A DNA stretch of 64,000 bases from an uncultured Pseudovibrio sp. (GCA_947496145.1 CANMBS010000005.1:62001-126000), one strand, 5' to 3'. Shown: positions 53,773 through 63,214, counted from the stretch's first letter. The notes: a model not told the origin generated them from the sequence alone. Numbers and translations: made by a program.

Positions 53773-54501
53773 TCATCGAATAAGGCCCAGCCGGAACCCT
53801 TCTGCCACAGCATGAGTACGATTTGCAGCATGTAGTTTTCTGGCAGCAGAAGCGAGATACCAGTCTGCGGTATGCTGTGAGATATTCAGGATCTGACTGA
53901 TCTCCCAGCTGGTCTTGCCAGCAGCGGACCATTTCAGACACTCCAGTTCGCGCGGTGTTAATCTATGACGTGGACGATTTGTATTCGCCCCGACCAGTTC
54001 ACGCACTTTGTTACTTGCATAAATTCCAACGAGATGGAGAACACTTATTTCACGCTCATTTAAGCGCACTTCCGGTCCACCAAAGATGAGCATTCCCTGA
54101 TAACCTTGTAGTCCATGCACCGGCACACAAACCCCATCATACATTCCGTAGTCACGAGCTTCAGAAAGGACTTGCTGTGCAGCAGCAGTAAGATTGCGAT
54201 CACGTGCAACGCTTGACCAAAGGAACGGGCGACTTGCAGTTCGTGCCTTTGCAACGATTGGATCATTTTGTACATAATCGCGGTCAAGATAACGTTGTTG
54301 CCACTCAGGGCGCCAACCACTCAACATAATAGCACCATCAAAAGATGCGCCAGCTTCGGGGATTGCGGCAAGGCAGAAGCTTGTAAAGCCAAAAGACTGA
54401 CCAAGTTCAGCGATGCGCTTGGAAACACCATCTGGTGTTTCTTCATTATTTATGGATTCGACAAATTCTAGTGCAGCAGTCAACGGATTCATTTTATACA
54501 C
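53773..54501 (-). CDS. LuxR-family quorum-sensing-type regulator (LuxR solo)
   Basis: A 242-residue protein with an autoinducer-binding domain (about 25-160) and a LuxR helix-turn-helix (about 178-238). All six AHL-pocket residues are present: W67, Y71, D80, P81, W95 and G123 (TraR-type numbering W57, Y61, D70, P71, W85, G113). The DNA-binding invariants E, L and G in RELECLKWSAAGK are also kept. No luxI gene is in the window, so it is a solo that may sense AHLs from kin, neighbours or a synthase elsewhere. A CtrA-type box lies about 270 bases upstream. Confidence 0.9.
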   Translation of the reverse strand: MYKMNPLTAALEFVESINNEETPDGVSKRIAELGQSFGFTSFCLAAIPEAGASFDGAIMLSGWRPEWQQRYLDRDYVQNDPIVAKARTASRPFLWSSVARDRNLTAAAQQVLSEARDYGMYDGVCVPVHGLQGYQGMLIFGGPEVRLNEREISVLHLVGIYASNKVRELVGANTNRPRHRLTPRELECLKWSAAGKTSWEISQILNISQHTADWYLASAARKLHAANRTHAVAEGFRLGLIR

Positions 54502-55429
54502 CCCTACATATTATGCCTCCAACAATCTTACTCTACGCAATATCCACTTATTATAGAAGGTGTATCTATCACCCATTTGCAATTTTGGGCTCAATATTCT
54601 CATATCAGGAAAGAATTCTATTCAATTTAACTTCGTCACCTATAGAAATAATAGCGCATATATTGACATGGTTAAATTGCGTTATTCCTTTTTTGACCAT
54701 CTGAACGAATATTACTTTAGACCTCAAGCTAGAATTACTTCTTCAGCAAAAAAAGTCATTTACGGTAGCGGGTTAACAAATCGTTAACATCATGTGCTCA
54801 ACGCATCAATACGATTGCGTATGTAATATAGGAAAAATTTTTCACGTCGATACATTCACTCATGAGAGGATTTCTCGTTTCTTTTTACCCACTATTGATG
54901 CAAAAAATTAATTTAAAAGTTCAGAGGGGAAAGCGGGGATAACTCCTCCCAGAAGAAATTCGCTGGTTAAATCAAAAGTGGCAACATCACCACGACTTTA
55001 CTCTTGAGGAGACTGATTTACCAAAGCGTAAAGAGTTAAATTTAAGCTAATCCATGCGTTTATTAGAAAAATTTGCTAGTAGCATATTGAGGACCAACGC
55101 ATACCAGATCTGGGTCTACACCTGTTACGTAACCATTTAACACCTTGTAACCTGCTGTACCTGCAAAAATTCACAAATTAGAAGTCATGCATGATATTCA
55201 GCGAAACACCCAAAGTCTTGCTAACGTATACATTTCTTCTTTTTGATTTTAGTATGAAACCGAAACACTCAACGCCCATTCTTCATCAGCAAATTTTGTC
55301 TTTCTGCATACCAAAGCTTTACAGCGCTTTGCTCTACCATATAAATGCCACTTAATTAGGTGAGGCACCTTATGGGCATCTTCAGTATCTCAATCAGGGA
55401 TTTGAGGATCGCGAGACCTCTGGGCATAA
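54502..55429. other. 0.9-kb AT-rich non-coding stretch
   Basis: About 930 bases between the luxR-type start and the helicase gene with no credible gene on either strand. Short frames exist, for example a 28-codon one from 55054, but they lack ribosome sites. It holds the promoters of both neighbours and a perfect CtrA-type box at 54773-54788. Horizontal decay or an unrecognised RNA cannot be excluded. Confidence 0.5.
54773..54788 (+). promoter_or_regulatory. CtrA-type box upstream of the LuxR solo gene
   Basis: TTAA-CAAATCG-TTAAC matches the CtrA full site TTAA-N7-TTAAC exactly. It is 272 bases from the luxR-type start and 640 bases from the helicase start. Binding is inferred from the motif only. 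Confidence 0.5.
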
Positions 55430-58414
55430 ATGACGGAATTGCACTGCCAGATGACCAACAACATGCTGCATCGAACTTCAAGATCGCGAAATGTGACAGC
55501 GATCCTGGGACCAACCAACACCGGCAAAACCCATTTGGCCATCGAGCGCATGAGCGCATATTCTTCTGGCCTGATCGGACTCCCTCTGCGCCTTCTGGCA
55601 AGAGAAGTCTACGGACGCCTTGTAGAGAAGAAAGGCCCTCATCTGGTCGCGTTGATCACTGGCGAAGAGAAAATCATCCCGAAAAACCCACGTTTCTGGG
55701 TTTCTACCGTGGAAGCTATGCCAAAGGATCTGGATGTCGACTTCGTTGCAATCGATGAGGTGCAACTGGCAGGTGATCTGGAACGTGGACATGTCTTTAC
55801 TGATCGCATACTCAATCTGCGCGGCAGAGAAGAAACCCTTCTGCTAGGTTCCTCCACAATCCGCCCATTGCTCGAAAAACTAATGCCGGGCCTTAACGTG
55901 ATCACCCGCCCGCGCATGTCCATTCTGACTTATGCGGGCTCAAAAAAGATTACCCGGCTCCCGCGCCGCTCTGCCATCGTCGCTTTCTCTTCAGATGAAG
56001 TCTATGCCATCGCAGAACTGATCCGCCGCCAACGGGGTGGCGCGGCTGTCGTACTCGGCTCACTTTCACCAAGAACGCGAAACGCGCAGGTAGACCTGTT
56101 CCAGAACGGCGACGTTGATTGGCTCATTGCCACCGATGCCGTTGGCATGGGTCTGAACCTGGATGTAGACCACATCGCCTTTGCAGGTCACCGTAAATTT
56201 GACGGCTATCAATACCGCCAGCTCACACCTGCTGAGACCGGCCAGATCGCAGGTCGCGCGGGTCGACACCTGCGAGATGGTACTTTTGGTGTAACTGGTC
56301 GAGTCCCGGGCTTTGACGAGGATCTGGTCCATCAGCTCGAATCTCACGACTTTGATGCACTAAAAGTGCTGCAATGGCGCAACCCGAACCTTGATTTTTC
56401 CTCGATTCATACACTTTTGCGCAGTTTGGAGCATTCTCCGCAAGAAGAGGGCTTGACCAAAGCCCCTCCGGCGGAGGATATCGGTGTTCTCGAACTTGCA
56501 AATCGTGACAGGGATATTCTTTCTCTGGCAACAACGCAGGAAAGAGTTTCATTACTGTGGGATACCTGCCAGGTTCCAGACTATCGCAAGATTGCTCCGG
56601 CAAACCATGCAGATCTCGTTACAGGGATTTATTCTCATCTGATCCGGGATGGAGCCATTCCGGATGACTGGTTCAACAGTCAGATCAAACTGGCTGACAG
56701 AACCGATGGGGATATCGACACACTGGCCAACCGGATAGCACACATCCGGACATGGACCTTTGTGGCAAACCGTGCCGATTGGCTGAAAGACCCTGCTCAC
56801 TGGCAGGGTGTGACGCGCGGCATAGAAGATCGTTTATCAGATGCCCTTCACGAACGGCTTACACAGCGGTTTGTGGACCGGCGAACCAGCGTATTGATGC
56901 GACGTCTGAGAGAGAACAAAATGCTCGAAGCGGAGATCACCGCAACCGGAGATGTCCTTGTAGAAGGACAGCACATTGGCCAGCTTCATGGCTTCCGGTT
57001 TGCTCCGGATGCAACCGCAGAAGGACAGGAAGAAAAAGCTGTCCGTGCTGCGGCCCAAAAAGCACTAGCCAGCGAGATTGAAACCCGTGCAGAACGGTTA
57101 TCTCGCGCGCCTAACGAAGAGTTCATCCTCTCCGATGATGGCACATTGCGATGGCAGGGTGAAGCAATCGCTCGCCTGACGGCTGGTGAACAGACCCTGC
57201 GCCCGTCCCTGATCATTCTTGCTGATGAGCAACTGACAGGGCCAGCACGCGACACAGTGCAGGAGCGTCTTGACCTTTGGATCAAGACCCACATCGAAAC
57301 GCTTTTGAAGCCATTGTTCGATCTGGAGCAGGCTGAAGAGGTGGAAGGTATCGCTCGCGGCGTAGCATTCCGCCTCACAGAAAGCCTTGGTATTCTGGAG
57401 CGTCAGGAAATTGCTGAAGACATTCGTCAGCTTGACCAGCAGATGCGCGGCTCTCTTCGTAAACTTGGCGTTCGCTTTGGTGCATACCACATTTACGTCC
57501 CGGCTCTTCTGAAACCGGCCCCAAGCCAGCTGCTTGCTCAGCTTTGGGCGCTGAAAGAAGATAAAGCGGGTATCAAAGGCCTGACTGAGCTTCCTCAACT
57601 GTCCGCTTCAGGTCGCACTTCCGTTCCTGTAGACGCAGAAATCGAAGCAGCGCTGTACCGCGTTGTCGGCTTCCGCGTTTGCGGCCCGCGCGCTGTCCGT
57701 ATTGATATTCTGGAACGTCTGGCAGACATCATTCGTCCGCTGGTTGCCTGGAAGCCTATGGAAGAAGGCGTTGAACCTCCGGAAGGCGCATTGGTCGAAG
57801 GTGGCGCATTCACCGTCACCGTTTCCATGACGTCCCTGCTCGGTTGCGCAGGCGAAGACTTCACAAATATTCTGAAGTCGCTTGGTTATCGTCTGGAAAC
57901 CCGCGAGGAGCAACGGCCTGTTGCTAAGAAAGCGGAAGTACCTGCAGAGGCGGTTACAGAGAGCGAAGCTGCGCCAGTAGAAAATACTGAAGCTGAAGCC
58001 GCTGCACCAACCACAGACGAAGCAACCGAAACGCCTGCTGCTGAAGAGGCTGTGGCAGTTGTCGAAGTTTCTGAGGAAGCAGCAACTGAGCCAGAGATGG
58101 AAACGGTAACCGTTGAAATCTGGCGCCCAGGTCGTTTCGGAGGCCGTCGCACAAATAATGATCGCCAGCGTAACGCACGCGGTGGTCACGAACGTAGCGG
58201 CAACGAGCGCCGTGGCGGTGGAGCTCGCGACAACAACCAGAAGCGTCGCAATCCGGGCAAACCGGGCGGTAAGGGTCGTGGTTTCAGCAAAGACCAGAAC
58301 CGTGGTGGGCATCAGGCAAAACCAGCAGCACGCAGAGACAAGCCAATGGATCCAGATTCGCCATTCGCAGCTTTGATGTCTCTGAAGCAGAATTTGGAAA
58401 AGGGCGACAAATAG
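55430..58414 (+). CDS. SUV3-like DExH RNA helicase with a disordered RG-rich tail
   Basis: A 994-residue helicase related to mitochondrial SUV3. Motifs in order: Walker A AILGPTNTGKTHLA with K33, motif II VAIDEVQLAGD (DEVQ), LLGSSTIRP (motif III), VIATDAVGMGLNLDVDHIAF (motif V) and GQIAGRAGRH (motif VI). A helical middle region runs to about 820. The tail (about 825-994) is first Glu/Ala-rich and acidic, then Arg/Gly-rich and basic. SUV3 acts with RNase/PNPase in RNA decay. The ATG at 55430 lacks a ribosome site; ATGs at 55451 and 55463 are alternatives. Confidence 0.9.
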   Translation: MTELHCQMTNNMLHRTSRSRNVTAILGPTNTGKTHLAIERMSAYSSGLIGLPLRLLAREVYGRLVEKKGPHLVALITGEEKIIPKNPRFWVSTVEAMPKDLDVDFVAIDEVQLAGDLERGHVFTDRILNLRGREETLLLGSSTIRPLLEKLMPGLNVITRPRMSILTYAGSKKITRLPRRSAIVAFSSDEVYAIAELIRRQRGGAAVVLGSLSPRTRNAQVDLFQNGDVDWLIATDAVGMGLNLDVDHIAFAGHRKFDGYQYRQLTPAETGQIAGRAGRHLRDGTFGVTGRVPGFDEDLVHQLESHDFDALKVLQWRNPNLDFSSIHTLLRSLEHSPQEEGLTKAPPAEDIGVLELANRDRDILSLATTQERVSLLWDTCQVPDYRKIAPANHADLVTGIYSHLIRDGAIPDDWFNSQIKLADRTDGDIDTLANRIAHIRTWTFVANRADWLKDPAHWQGVTRGIEDRLSDALHERLTQRFVDRRTSVLMRRLRENKMLEAEITATGDVLVEGQHIGQLHGFRFAPDATAEGQEEKAVRAAAQKALASEIETRAERLSRAPNEEFILSDDGTLRWQGEAIARLTAGEQTLRPSLIILADEQLTGPARDTVQERLDLWIKTHIETLLKPLFDLEQAEEVEGIARGVAFRLTESLGILERQEIAEDIRQLDQQMRGSLRKLGVRFGAYHIYVPALLKPAPSQLLAQLWALKEDKAGIKGLTELPQLSASGRTSVPVDAEIEAALYRVVGFRVCGPRAVRIDILERLADIIRPLVAWKPMEEGVEPPEGALVEGGAFTVTVSMTSLLGCAGEDFTNILKSLGYRLETREEQRPVAKKAEVPAEAVTESEAAPVENTEAEAAAPTTDEATETPAAEEAVAVVEVSEEAATEPEMETVTVEIWRPGRFGGRRTNNDRQRNARGGHERSGNERRGGGARDNNQKRRNPGKPGGKGRGFSKDQNRGGHQAKPAARRDKPMDPDSPFAALMSLKQNLEKGDK

Positions 58415-58435
58415 TCGCCCTTCAGAGTGGCAAAT

Positions 58436-58837
58436 ATGGCAACACCAGAACCAGCTGGCTCTATTCGCATTGACAAATGGCTCTGGTATGCCCGCATTAC
58501 AAAGTCACGGACACTGGCACAAAAGCTGGCAGTGTCCGGACATGTAAGGTTAAATAAAGAAAAGGTTGCCGCCGCCAAGACTGCGGTAAAACCCGGAGAT
58601 GTCCTGACCATCACGATGCCACGACGCCTGTTGATCCTTAAGGTTTTACAGCTAGGCACACGGCGTGGTCCCGCTCCTGAAGCGCAAACGCTCTACGAGG
58701 ACATGTCTCCACCGCCTCCACCCAAGGAAACTCAGGGACCAGTGGCTCAACGCGAGGCGGGAGCAGGACGTCCTACAAAAAAGGATCGCCGCCAGATGGC
58801 CCGGGTTCGTGGCTTCAACGAAATCGATCCTTTTTAA
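58436..58837 (+). CDS. S4-domain RNA-binding protein, Hsp15-like
   Basis: A 133-residue protein with an N-terminal S4 domain (SIRIDKWLWYARITKSRTLAQKLAVSGHVRLN) that binds structured RNA, as in Hsp15, which recycles stalled 50S subunits carrying nascent chains. The C-terminal third is Pro-rich then basic (GRPTKKDRRQMARVRGF). It follows the helicase gene by 21 bases across a GGGCGAC/GTCGCCC hairpin that overlaps the helicase stop. An upstream GTG at 58427 would add three residues. Confidence 0.88.
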   Translation: MATPEPAGSIRIDKWLWYARITKSRTLAQKLAVSGHVRLNKEKVAAAKTAVKPGDVLTITMPRRLLILKVLQLGTRRGPAPEAQTLYEDMSPPPPPKETQGPVAQREAGAGRPTKKDRRQMARVRGFNEIDPF

Positions 58838-59023
58838 TTGCTTTTTGCCAGAAATTTTTACTCCCCAACCACCATCTCTTTGTATGTGAGAGTGCTTGCA
58901 CTGCCCAAGGAAAAACGCTAGCAAAGAGTGCAAGATCAATGGACGAAAAATCGTCAGGGTCATAAGAGCCCATCTTATTTGTCTTATGACAAATCTACTG
59001 CGCCAAAGATTAAGAGGATTGCG

Positions 59024-59362
59024 ATGACATACGTCGTCACAGATAATTGCATCAAATGTAAATACACCGACTGCGTGGAAGTTTGCCCGGTCGACTGCTT
59101 TTACGAAGGCGAGAATATGCTCGTTATCCACCCGGATGAATGTATTGACTGCGGTGTGTGTGAACCGGAATGTCCTGCAGATGCGATTCTTCCAGACACA
59201 GAACCTGGACTGGAAAAATGGGTTGAGCTGAACGCTGAGTATGCAGAAAAGTGGCCGAATCTTACTGTTAAGAAAGATCAGCTTCCTGAAGCAGCAGAAT
59301 TCGACGGTGTTACAGAAAAACTCGAAAAATACTTCTCTGAGAAACCAGGTGCAGGTGATTAA
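59024..59362 (+). CDS. fdxA: FdxA-type 7Fe ferredoxin
   Basis: A 112-residue ferredoxin of the Azotobacter FdI type holding one [3Fe-4S] and one [4Fe-4S] cluster. The cysteines (C9, C12, C17, C21, C25 then C40, C43, C46, C50) correspond one-for-one to those of FdI shifted by one. The acidic C-terminal half is typical of the long alphaproteobacterial form. The ATG at 59024 has a GAGG ribosome site 8 bases upstream; the frame is open upstream to 58928 but no family member is longer. It sits before a small RNA candidate and carD, an arrangement seen in related genomes. Confidence 0.95.
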   Translation: MTYVVTDNCIKCKYTDCVEVCPVDCFYEGENMLVIHPDECIDCGVCEPECPADAILPDTEPGLEKWVELNAEYAEKWPNLTVKKDQLPEAAEFDGVTEKLEKYFSEKPGAGD

Positions 59363-59517
59363 GCCTGCCTGCAAAGAAGACCAGCCTGATTAATAAGTAT
59401 GCATCTCCTCGTTGACTAGAAACTGCTAAAAAACAACAGCTTACCCTAGTCTGAATGATCTGGCCAACGCCCCGAAAATTCTTAGGAATGCATCATACTT
59501 AATATTTATCAAACAAG

Positions 59518-59640
59518 ATCCGCGGATGTCTTAAATGCTCTCTTTTTTGAGAGAGGTTGGAAATCCGTGGATAATGTGCTATACAGTTTAACACAGTCAT
59601 TTGGCAGTCTGGTTGCATCCTCCCGCCCGGAGGTTTTTTT
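59518..59640 (+). ncRNA. Candidate small RNA between fdxA and carD
   Basis: About 120 bases with strong RNA features and no reading frame. Arms ATCCGCGGA (59518-59526) and TCCGTGGAT (59564-59572) pair over nine positions with one G-U and enclose a second hairpin, CTCTC-TTTTTT-GAGAG (59538-59553). The 3' end is a textbook terminator at 59619-59640, CCTCC-CGCCC-GGAGG followed by seven T. The terminator is 257 bases after the fdxA stop, too far for that gene alone, and 240 bases before carD. No -35 hexamer is clear upstream. Confidence 0.6.
59619..59640 (+). terminator. Rho-independent terminator of the candidate small RNA
   Basis: CCTCC-CGCCC-GGAGG followed by seven T. Confidence 0.85.
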
Positions 59641-59800
59641 ATGATCGTAGTTCAACAGAACCACGCACTAATCTACTCCAGCAATCGCCACGAAGCCAAA
59701 ACTTGAGAATTCGACTGATCACATTTGAACGCGAAGTCCATGCGTGCGGAAACTGCCTTTTCTCGCACATATAGGGCTTTTCACGTTTTTCTAAAGAGAA

Positions 59801-59824
59801 AGATGTAGCGATCGCGTTACATCT
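59801..59824. promoter_or_regulatory. Near-palindrome in the carD leader
   Basis: AGATGTA (59801-59807) and TACATCT (59818-59824) form a perfect 7-base inverted repeat around a GCGATCGC palindrome, 57 bases before the carD ATG. It may be an operator or a leader hairpin. Part of the 240-base gap (59641-59880) that otherwise shows nothing. Confidence 0.35.
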
Positions 59825-59880
59825 AGGTTGCGTGCGCCTTGAAGGCATCAGGCAACCACTGCGCAGGAGAAGTATAGCGT

Positions 59881-60462
59881 ATGGCCACACCCGCAAAGAA
59901 GACCGCGCAGCGTCAGGGGTTTAAAACAGGCGAGCACATCATTTATCCATCTCACGGCGTAGGTTTGATTACCGCGATTGAAGAGCAAACCGTAGCTGGA
60001 TACTCTCTTGAACTTCTCGTAATTGAATTCGAACAGGATAAGATGACCCTTCGTGTTCCTGTAGCAAAAATTGCTTCTGTTGGAATGCGTAAACTATCTG
60101 ATGCATCTACCGTTAAAAAATCTCTCGAAACTATTGCAGGTAAGCCTCGTGTAAAGCGCACCATGTGGAGCCGCCGCGCACAGGAATATGAAGCAAAAAT
60201 CAACTCCGGTGACCTTGTTTCTACCGCTGAAGTTGTGCGTGATCTCTATCGTTCTGATGCTCAGCCAGAGCAGTCCTACTCCGAACGTCAGCTTTACGAA
60301 GCTGCACTTGATCGTATGGCTCGCGAAATCGCTGCAGTTCAGAAGCAAACCGATACTGAAGCAGTTCGCCAGATTGAAAGCGTCCTCTCTTCAGCTCCAG
60401 GCCGTGCTGTTAAGGCTGCGCCAGCTGCTGATGGTGAAGACGGTCAGGAAGAAGCAGCTTAA
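59881..60462 (+). CDS. CarD-family RNA polymerase-binding regulator
   Basis: A 193-residue CarD/CdnL protein. The N-terminal RNA-polymerase-interacting domain (about 15-70, GFKTGEHIIYPSHGVGLITAIEEQ) and the helical DNA-binding domain (about 75-165, RVKRTMWSRRAQEYEAKINSGDL) are both complete. CarD stabilises the open complex at rRNA and growth-related promoters. The C-terminal 25 residues are Ala/Glu-rich and probably disordered. A GGAG ribosome site and a following terminator are present. Confidence 0.95.
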   Translation: MATPAKKTAQRQGFKTGEHIIYPSHGVGLITAIEEQTVAGYSLELLVIEFEQDKMTLRVPVAKIASVGMRKLSDASTVKKSLETIAGKPRVKRTMWSRRAQEYEAKINSGDLVSTAEVVRDLYRSDAQPEQSYSERQLYEAALDRMAREIAAVQKQTDTEAVRQIESVLSSAPGRAVKAAPAADGEDGQEEAA

Positions 60463-60521
60463 GGCAGCTTCCGCAATGAAAACACATTCCCGGAATGTGC
60501 GAAAACAAGACCTGAAGAAAG

Positions 60522-60549
60522 CCCCGCTCATAAGCGGGGTTTTCTTTTG
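60522..60549 (+). terminator. Rho-independent terminator of carD
   Basis: CCCCGCT (60522-60528) and AGCGGGG (60533-60539) form a seven-pair stem followed by TTTTCTTTT. A second small hairpin (CACATTCC/GGAATGTG) lies at 60483-60499. Confidence 0.88.
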
Positions 60550-60639
60550 CATTCTGACAAATCTGGCATCACAACAACGGCCAGCCTGCACGCAGTAACT
60601 CAAGCCGCGTCCAATGCAACCTGCTCTTTATTGCCCGCT

Positions 60640-62109
60640 CTAATCAGTGATCACTTTTAGCAATGCACCAGCCTTAAAGCGCTGGTTCGCCTTAACCTGA
60701 TTAAGAATAGTAAACAGCTCCAACCGTCGTGAAGGCTCAATCCCGCTCATTCCTACAGCCAGCTTACGAGCAGTCTCACCACCTTTCGCCCTGATCACCT
60801 TAACCCGAAGTGGATTAAGCCGCGCCTGCTCGGTCGGACTGAGCTGGCGGAAGCTCCCAAGCGATTTCTCAAAATCTCTCGTAAATACAGAGGTCGGCGC
60901 GCGACTTGCAAAAATAAACCGATATCCGGTTAAGCCAATGCGAACCACCCCGATGCGGAAAGACCAGCCATCTGTAATTGCAGATCCAACAACAGCTGGC
61001 AGGCCGTTAATAGTTGTGGGACGTACACTGTTATCAATCAGGCCATTAATCCAGCCAGATAACATATAATCAGTTAAGCTGGCATATCCGGTCAGGTCCG
61101 CCCCATCAAACCGCATAGCTGTACCTGACTTGTTACTCGCGAGAACCGCCTCAGCAGAATTTTCAAGAGCAAACCCTTTAGGCACACTAAAGGAAATCCC
61201 CAACCCTTTATGCAGGAACTGACGCCCGCGAACATACCCTTCCAGCGGATCATCACCAAACAACATGCCGTCTACGCTGGAAAGATACTCATCCCGTCCG
61301 TTTTTCCCGATTCCCGGCGCTCCAATCTGTCGCGCGCTACGCACGGCGCGACGAATGCGCTCCGGCGTATTGGGGTGAGACGAAAGAAAATCAGGAGCCG
61401 AGCTCCCCTCCCCTCCAAGCTGCTGATAGCGCGCAAACTGCCCCATGGTGTTCAGGAAGCGTGCTGCGGCATAAGGGTCATAACCAGCACCTGCAAGCGT
61501 TCTGACCCCCACATCATCCGCTTCCAGCTCTTGCTCTTGTGAGAAGCGTGCAAACTGCACTTGCTTTTCTTTCACAGCCTCATCAATTGACTGCTTGTCC
61601 TTACCGATATTGGTCATCACCTTGGTGACAAACTCAGCCTGCTCGGCCTGTCGTTGGCGCTTAATCGCATGACGAGCAGTCACGTGCGCCATCTCGTGGG
61701 CAAGCACTGCCGCAAGCTCAGAGGTATCATTGGCAAGCGCCAGCAAGCCACGGGTCACATAGAGATACCCACCAGGGAGCGCGAAGGCGTTTACAGCCGG
61801 GCTGTTAAGCAGGGTAACGCGATAATAGACCTCCGGGTCCTCAGAGGCTGCAACAAGTCCGCCAACAACACGCGCAATCGCCGTTTCAGCTTTCTCGTCC
61901 TTGTAAACCCCACCATAAGTAGCCACCACACGCGGGTGTTCCCGCGCACCAACTTCACTGCCCAGTCCGCTTCTTAAGCTTCCCGGCTTCTGTGCCCCAA
62001 GATTGCTTCCACCTGTCAACTGACACGCAACAAGAACCGTTGTCAGTGCAGATACCGCTAAAAATCTCAGGCTTATCCGTAATCCAGACAATGCACTACT
62101 CGAAGTCAT
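60640..62109 (-). CDS. M48-family metalloprotease lipoprotein, BepA/YfgC-like
   Basis: A 489-residue envelope protease. The lipobox (LVAC) places the lipidated Cys at 29. The zinc motif HEMAH is at 138-142, with the third ligand Glu in the EQELEADDVGVRTL segment. The C-terminal half is a tetratricopeptide-poor region ending in LKVITD. M48 lipoproteins of this class assist outer-membrane protein quality control. The start has AAGGA 7 bases upstream. It is followed by the SNase-like gene on the same strand, 21 bases upstream. Confidence 0.9.
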   Translation of the reverse strand: MTSSSALSGLRISLRFLAVSALTTVLVACQLTGGSNLGAQKPGSLRSGLGSEVGAREHPRVVATYGGVYKDEKAETAIARVVGGLVAASEDPEVYYRVTLLNSPAVNAFALPGGYLYVTRGLLALANDTSELAAVLAHEMAHVTARHAIKRQRQAEQAEFVTKVMTNIGKDKQSIDEAVKEKQVQFARFSQEQELEADDVGVRTLAGAGYDPYAAARFLNTMGQFARYQQLGGEGSSAPDFLSSHPNTPERIRRAVRSARQIGAPGIGKNGRDEYLSSVDGMLFGDDPLEGYVRGRQFLHKGLGISFSVPKGFALENSAEAVLASNKSGTAMRFDGADLTGYASLTDYMLSGWINGLIDNSVRPTTINGLPAVVGSAITDGWSFRIGVVRIGLTGYRFIFASRAPTSVFTRDFEKSLGSFRQLSPTEQARLNPLRVKVIRAKGGETARKLAVGMSGIEPSRRLELFTILNQVKANQRFKAGALLKVITD

Positions 62110-62130
62110 AAGTGTCCTTGGCTACTCACC

Positions 62131-63036
62131 TTAATCCAGAAGTTCTAATTGCGCTGGGTGCCCTAGCTCAATCAATGGTCCCCGGTTCAGTTGCACAACC
62201 CCACGAAGGCGCACATGCTTGCCTTTCATCGTTGCAAGATCATGCCCGAACTGCGAAAATTCCGACAGCTTTCCCCTCTGAATAATCCCGGTTAAATCTT
62301 CTGTCCAGCGCTCCCCGAAATTCAGATAGGTTTTGCTACGTGTTCGCCCCACGGAAATCAACTTGGCTTCCACAACTTCAAAGCCCCCGATTTTCTCATA
62401 GCCTATTGAGTTGCCGTCACTAATTAAAGTTTTATCCGTCCATAAACCCAGCTTTTCCCGACGAGCTTCATTCTCCAGATTAAGAAGAAATTTCAAGCAA
62501 TTGAAAGCTCGAAATTGTGGCCTAACCATGGCTAGACCACGCTCAACCAGCTTTTCCGTCAAATCACTCAGATTTTGATCAATCAGAATTGCCGGCTTTC
62601 GTCCCCATCGATCTGATTTGGAAGCAACTGGCATGACCAGAGCAAACCGTTTATCAAAATCGCTCAACATGCCATCAGCAAGCCGGTCAGGAACCCACAA
62701 ATCGGAAAGATAGTAGACCACACCATCACTTGCGATAAACTTATGAGGACGAGCCAATGCTTCACTCATCATCACACCCGGCAAATCGGCTGCCTCATCT
62801 ACAGTCCGATCACAAGGCCCGGCCCGGATCGCCTCAATCCAAAGCAGAAAGCTGCCTAAGCTCAATAAAACCCGAAGAAACACACCTCTCTCCCATGTGA
62901 ACCTGCCGATTTTATCAGGTGTACCTTCCAGAAACGCCCCTATAAACAAGTAGGCACCTGTTACAATTACAAGAAAATTCCAGCACCGATGAGAAAGGCG
63001 CAGCAAGTCCATCACGCGAACATTCAGGCCCGCCAC
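62131..63036 (-). CDS. Membrane-anchored SNase-like (thermonuclease-fold) protein
   Basis: A 301-residue protein with two hydrophobic segments in the first 75 residues and an SNase-like domain in the middle (DRWGRKPAILI and LVERGLAMVRP with ARREKLGLW). The catalytic Arg-Glu-Arg triad of staphylococcal nuclease is not complete as far as I can see, so activity is doubtful. A C-terminal OB-like domain (about 220-300, KHVRLRGVVQLNRGP) follows. The start is a GTG at 63036 with AAGGG 7 bases upstream; an ATG at 63012 is possible. It lies upstream of the M48 gene on the same strand. Confidence 0.65.
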   Translation of the reverse strand: MAGLNVRVMDLLRLSHRCWNFLVIVTGAYLFIGAFLEGTPDKIGRFTWERGVFLRVLLSLGSFLLWIEAIRAGPCDRTVDEAADLPGVMMSEALARPHKFIASDGVVYYLSDLWVPDRLADGMLSDFDKRFALVMPVASKSDRWGRKPAILIDQNLSDLTEKLVERGLAMVRPQFRAFNCLKFLLNLENEARREKLGLWTDKTLISDGNSIGYEKIGGFEVVEAKLISVGRTRSKTYLNFGERWTEDLTGIIQRGKLSEFSQFGHDLATMKGKHVRLRGVVQLNRGPLIELGHPAQLELLD

Positions 63037-63214
63037 TACATTGCCCTTACTAGACAGGAACTGTCAGAAAGCAAAATTTGCCAGATACCTTGTTTACAGT
63101 CAGCCAATCTGTCTCGCTTACCTTAGAATTTCATGATATTGGAAAGTCACTGCAACATCACAACAAAGCGATATCTAAAGCGGTCTTGCACCAGATATCC
63201 GCAAGCCAGATCAA

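Noticed and set aside
55054-55140. A 28-codon frame starting MRLLEKFASS in the 0.9-kb gap
   Set aside because: No ribosome site and no family resemblance; chance frames of this length are common.
57608-58312. A 234-codon minus-strand frame under the helicase tail
   Set aside because: It is produced by the repetitive Ala/Glu and Arg/Gly codons on the other strand.
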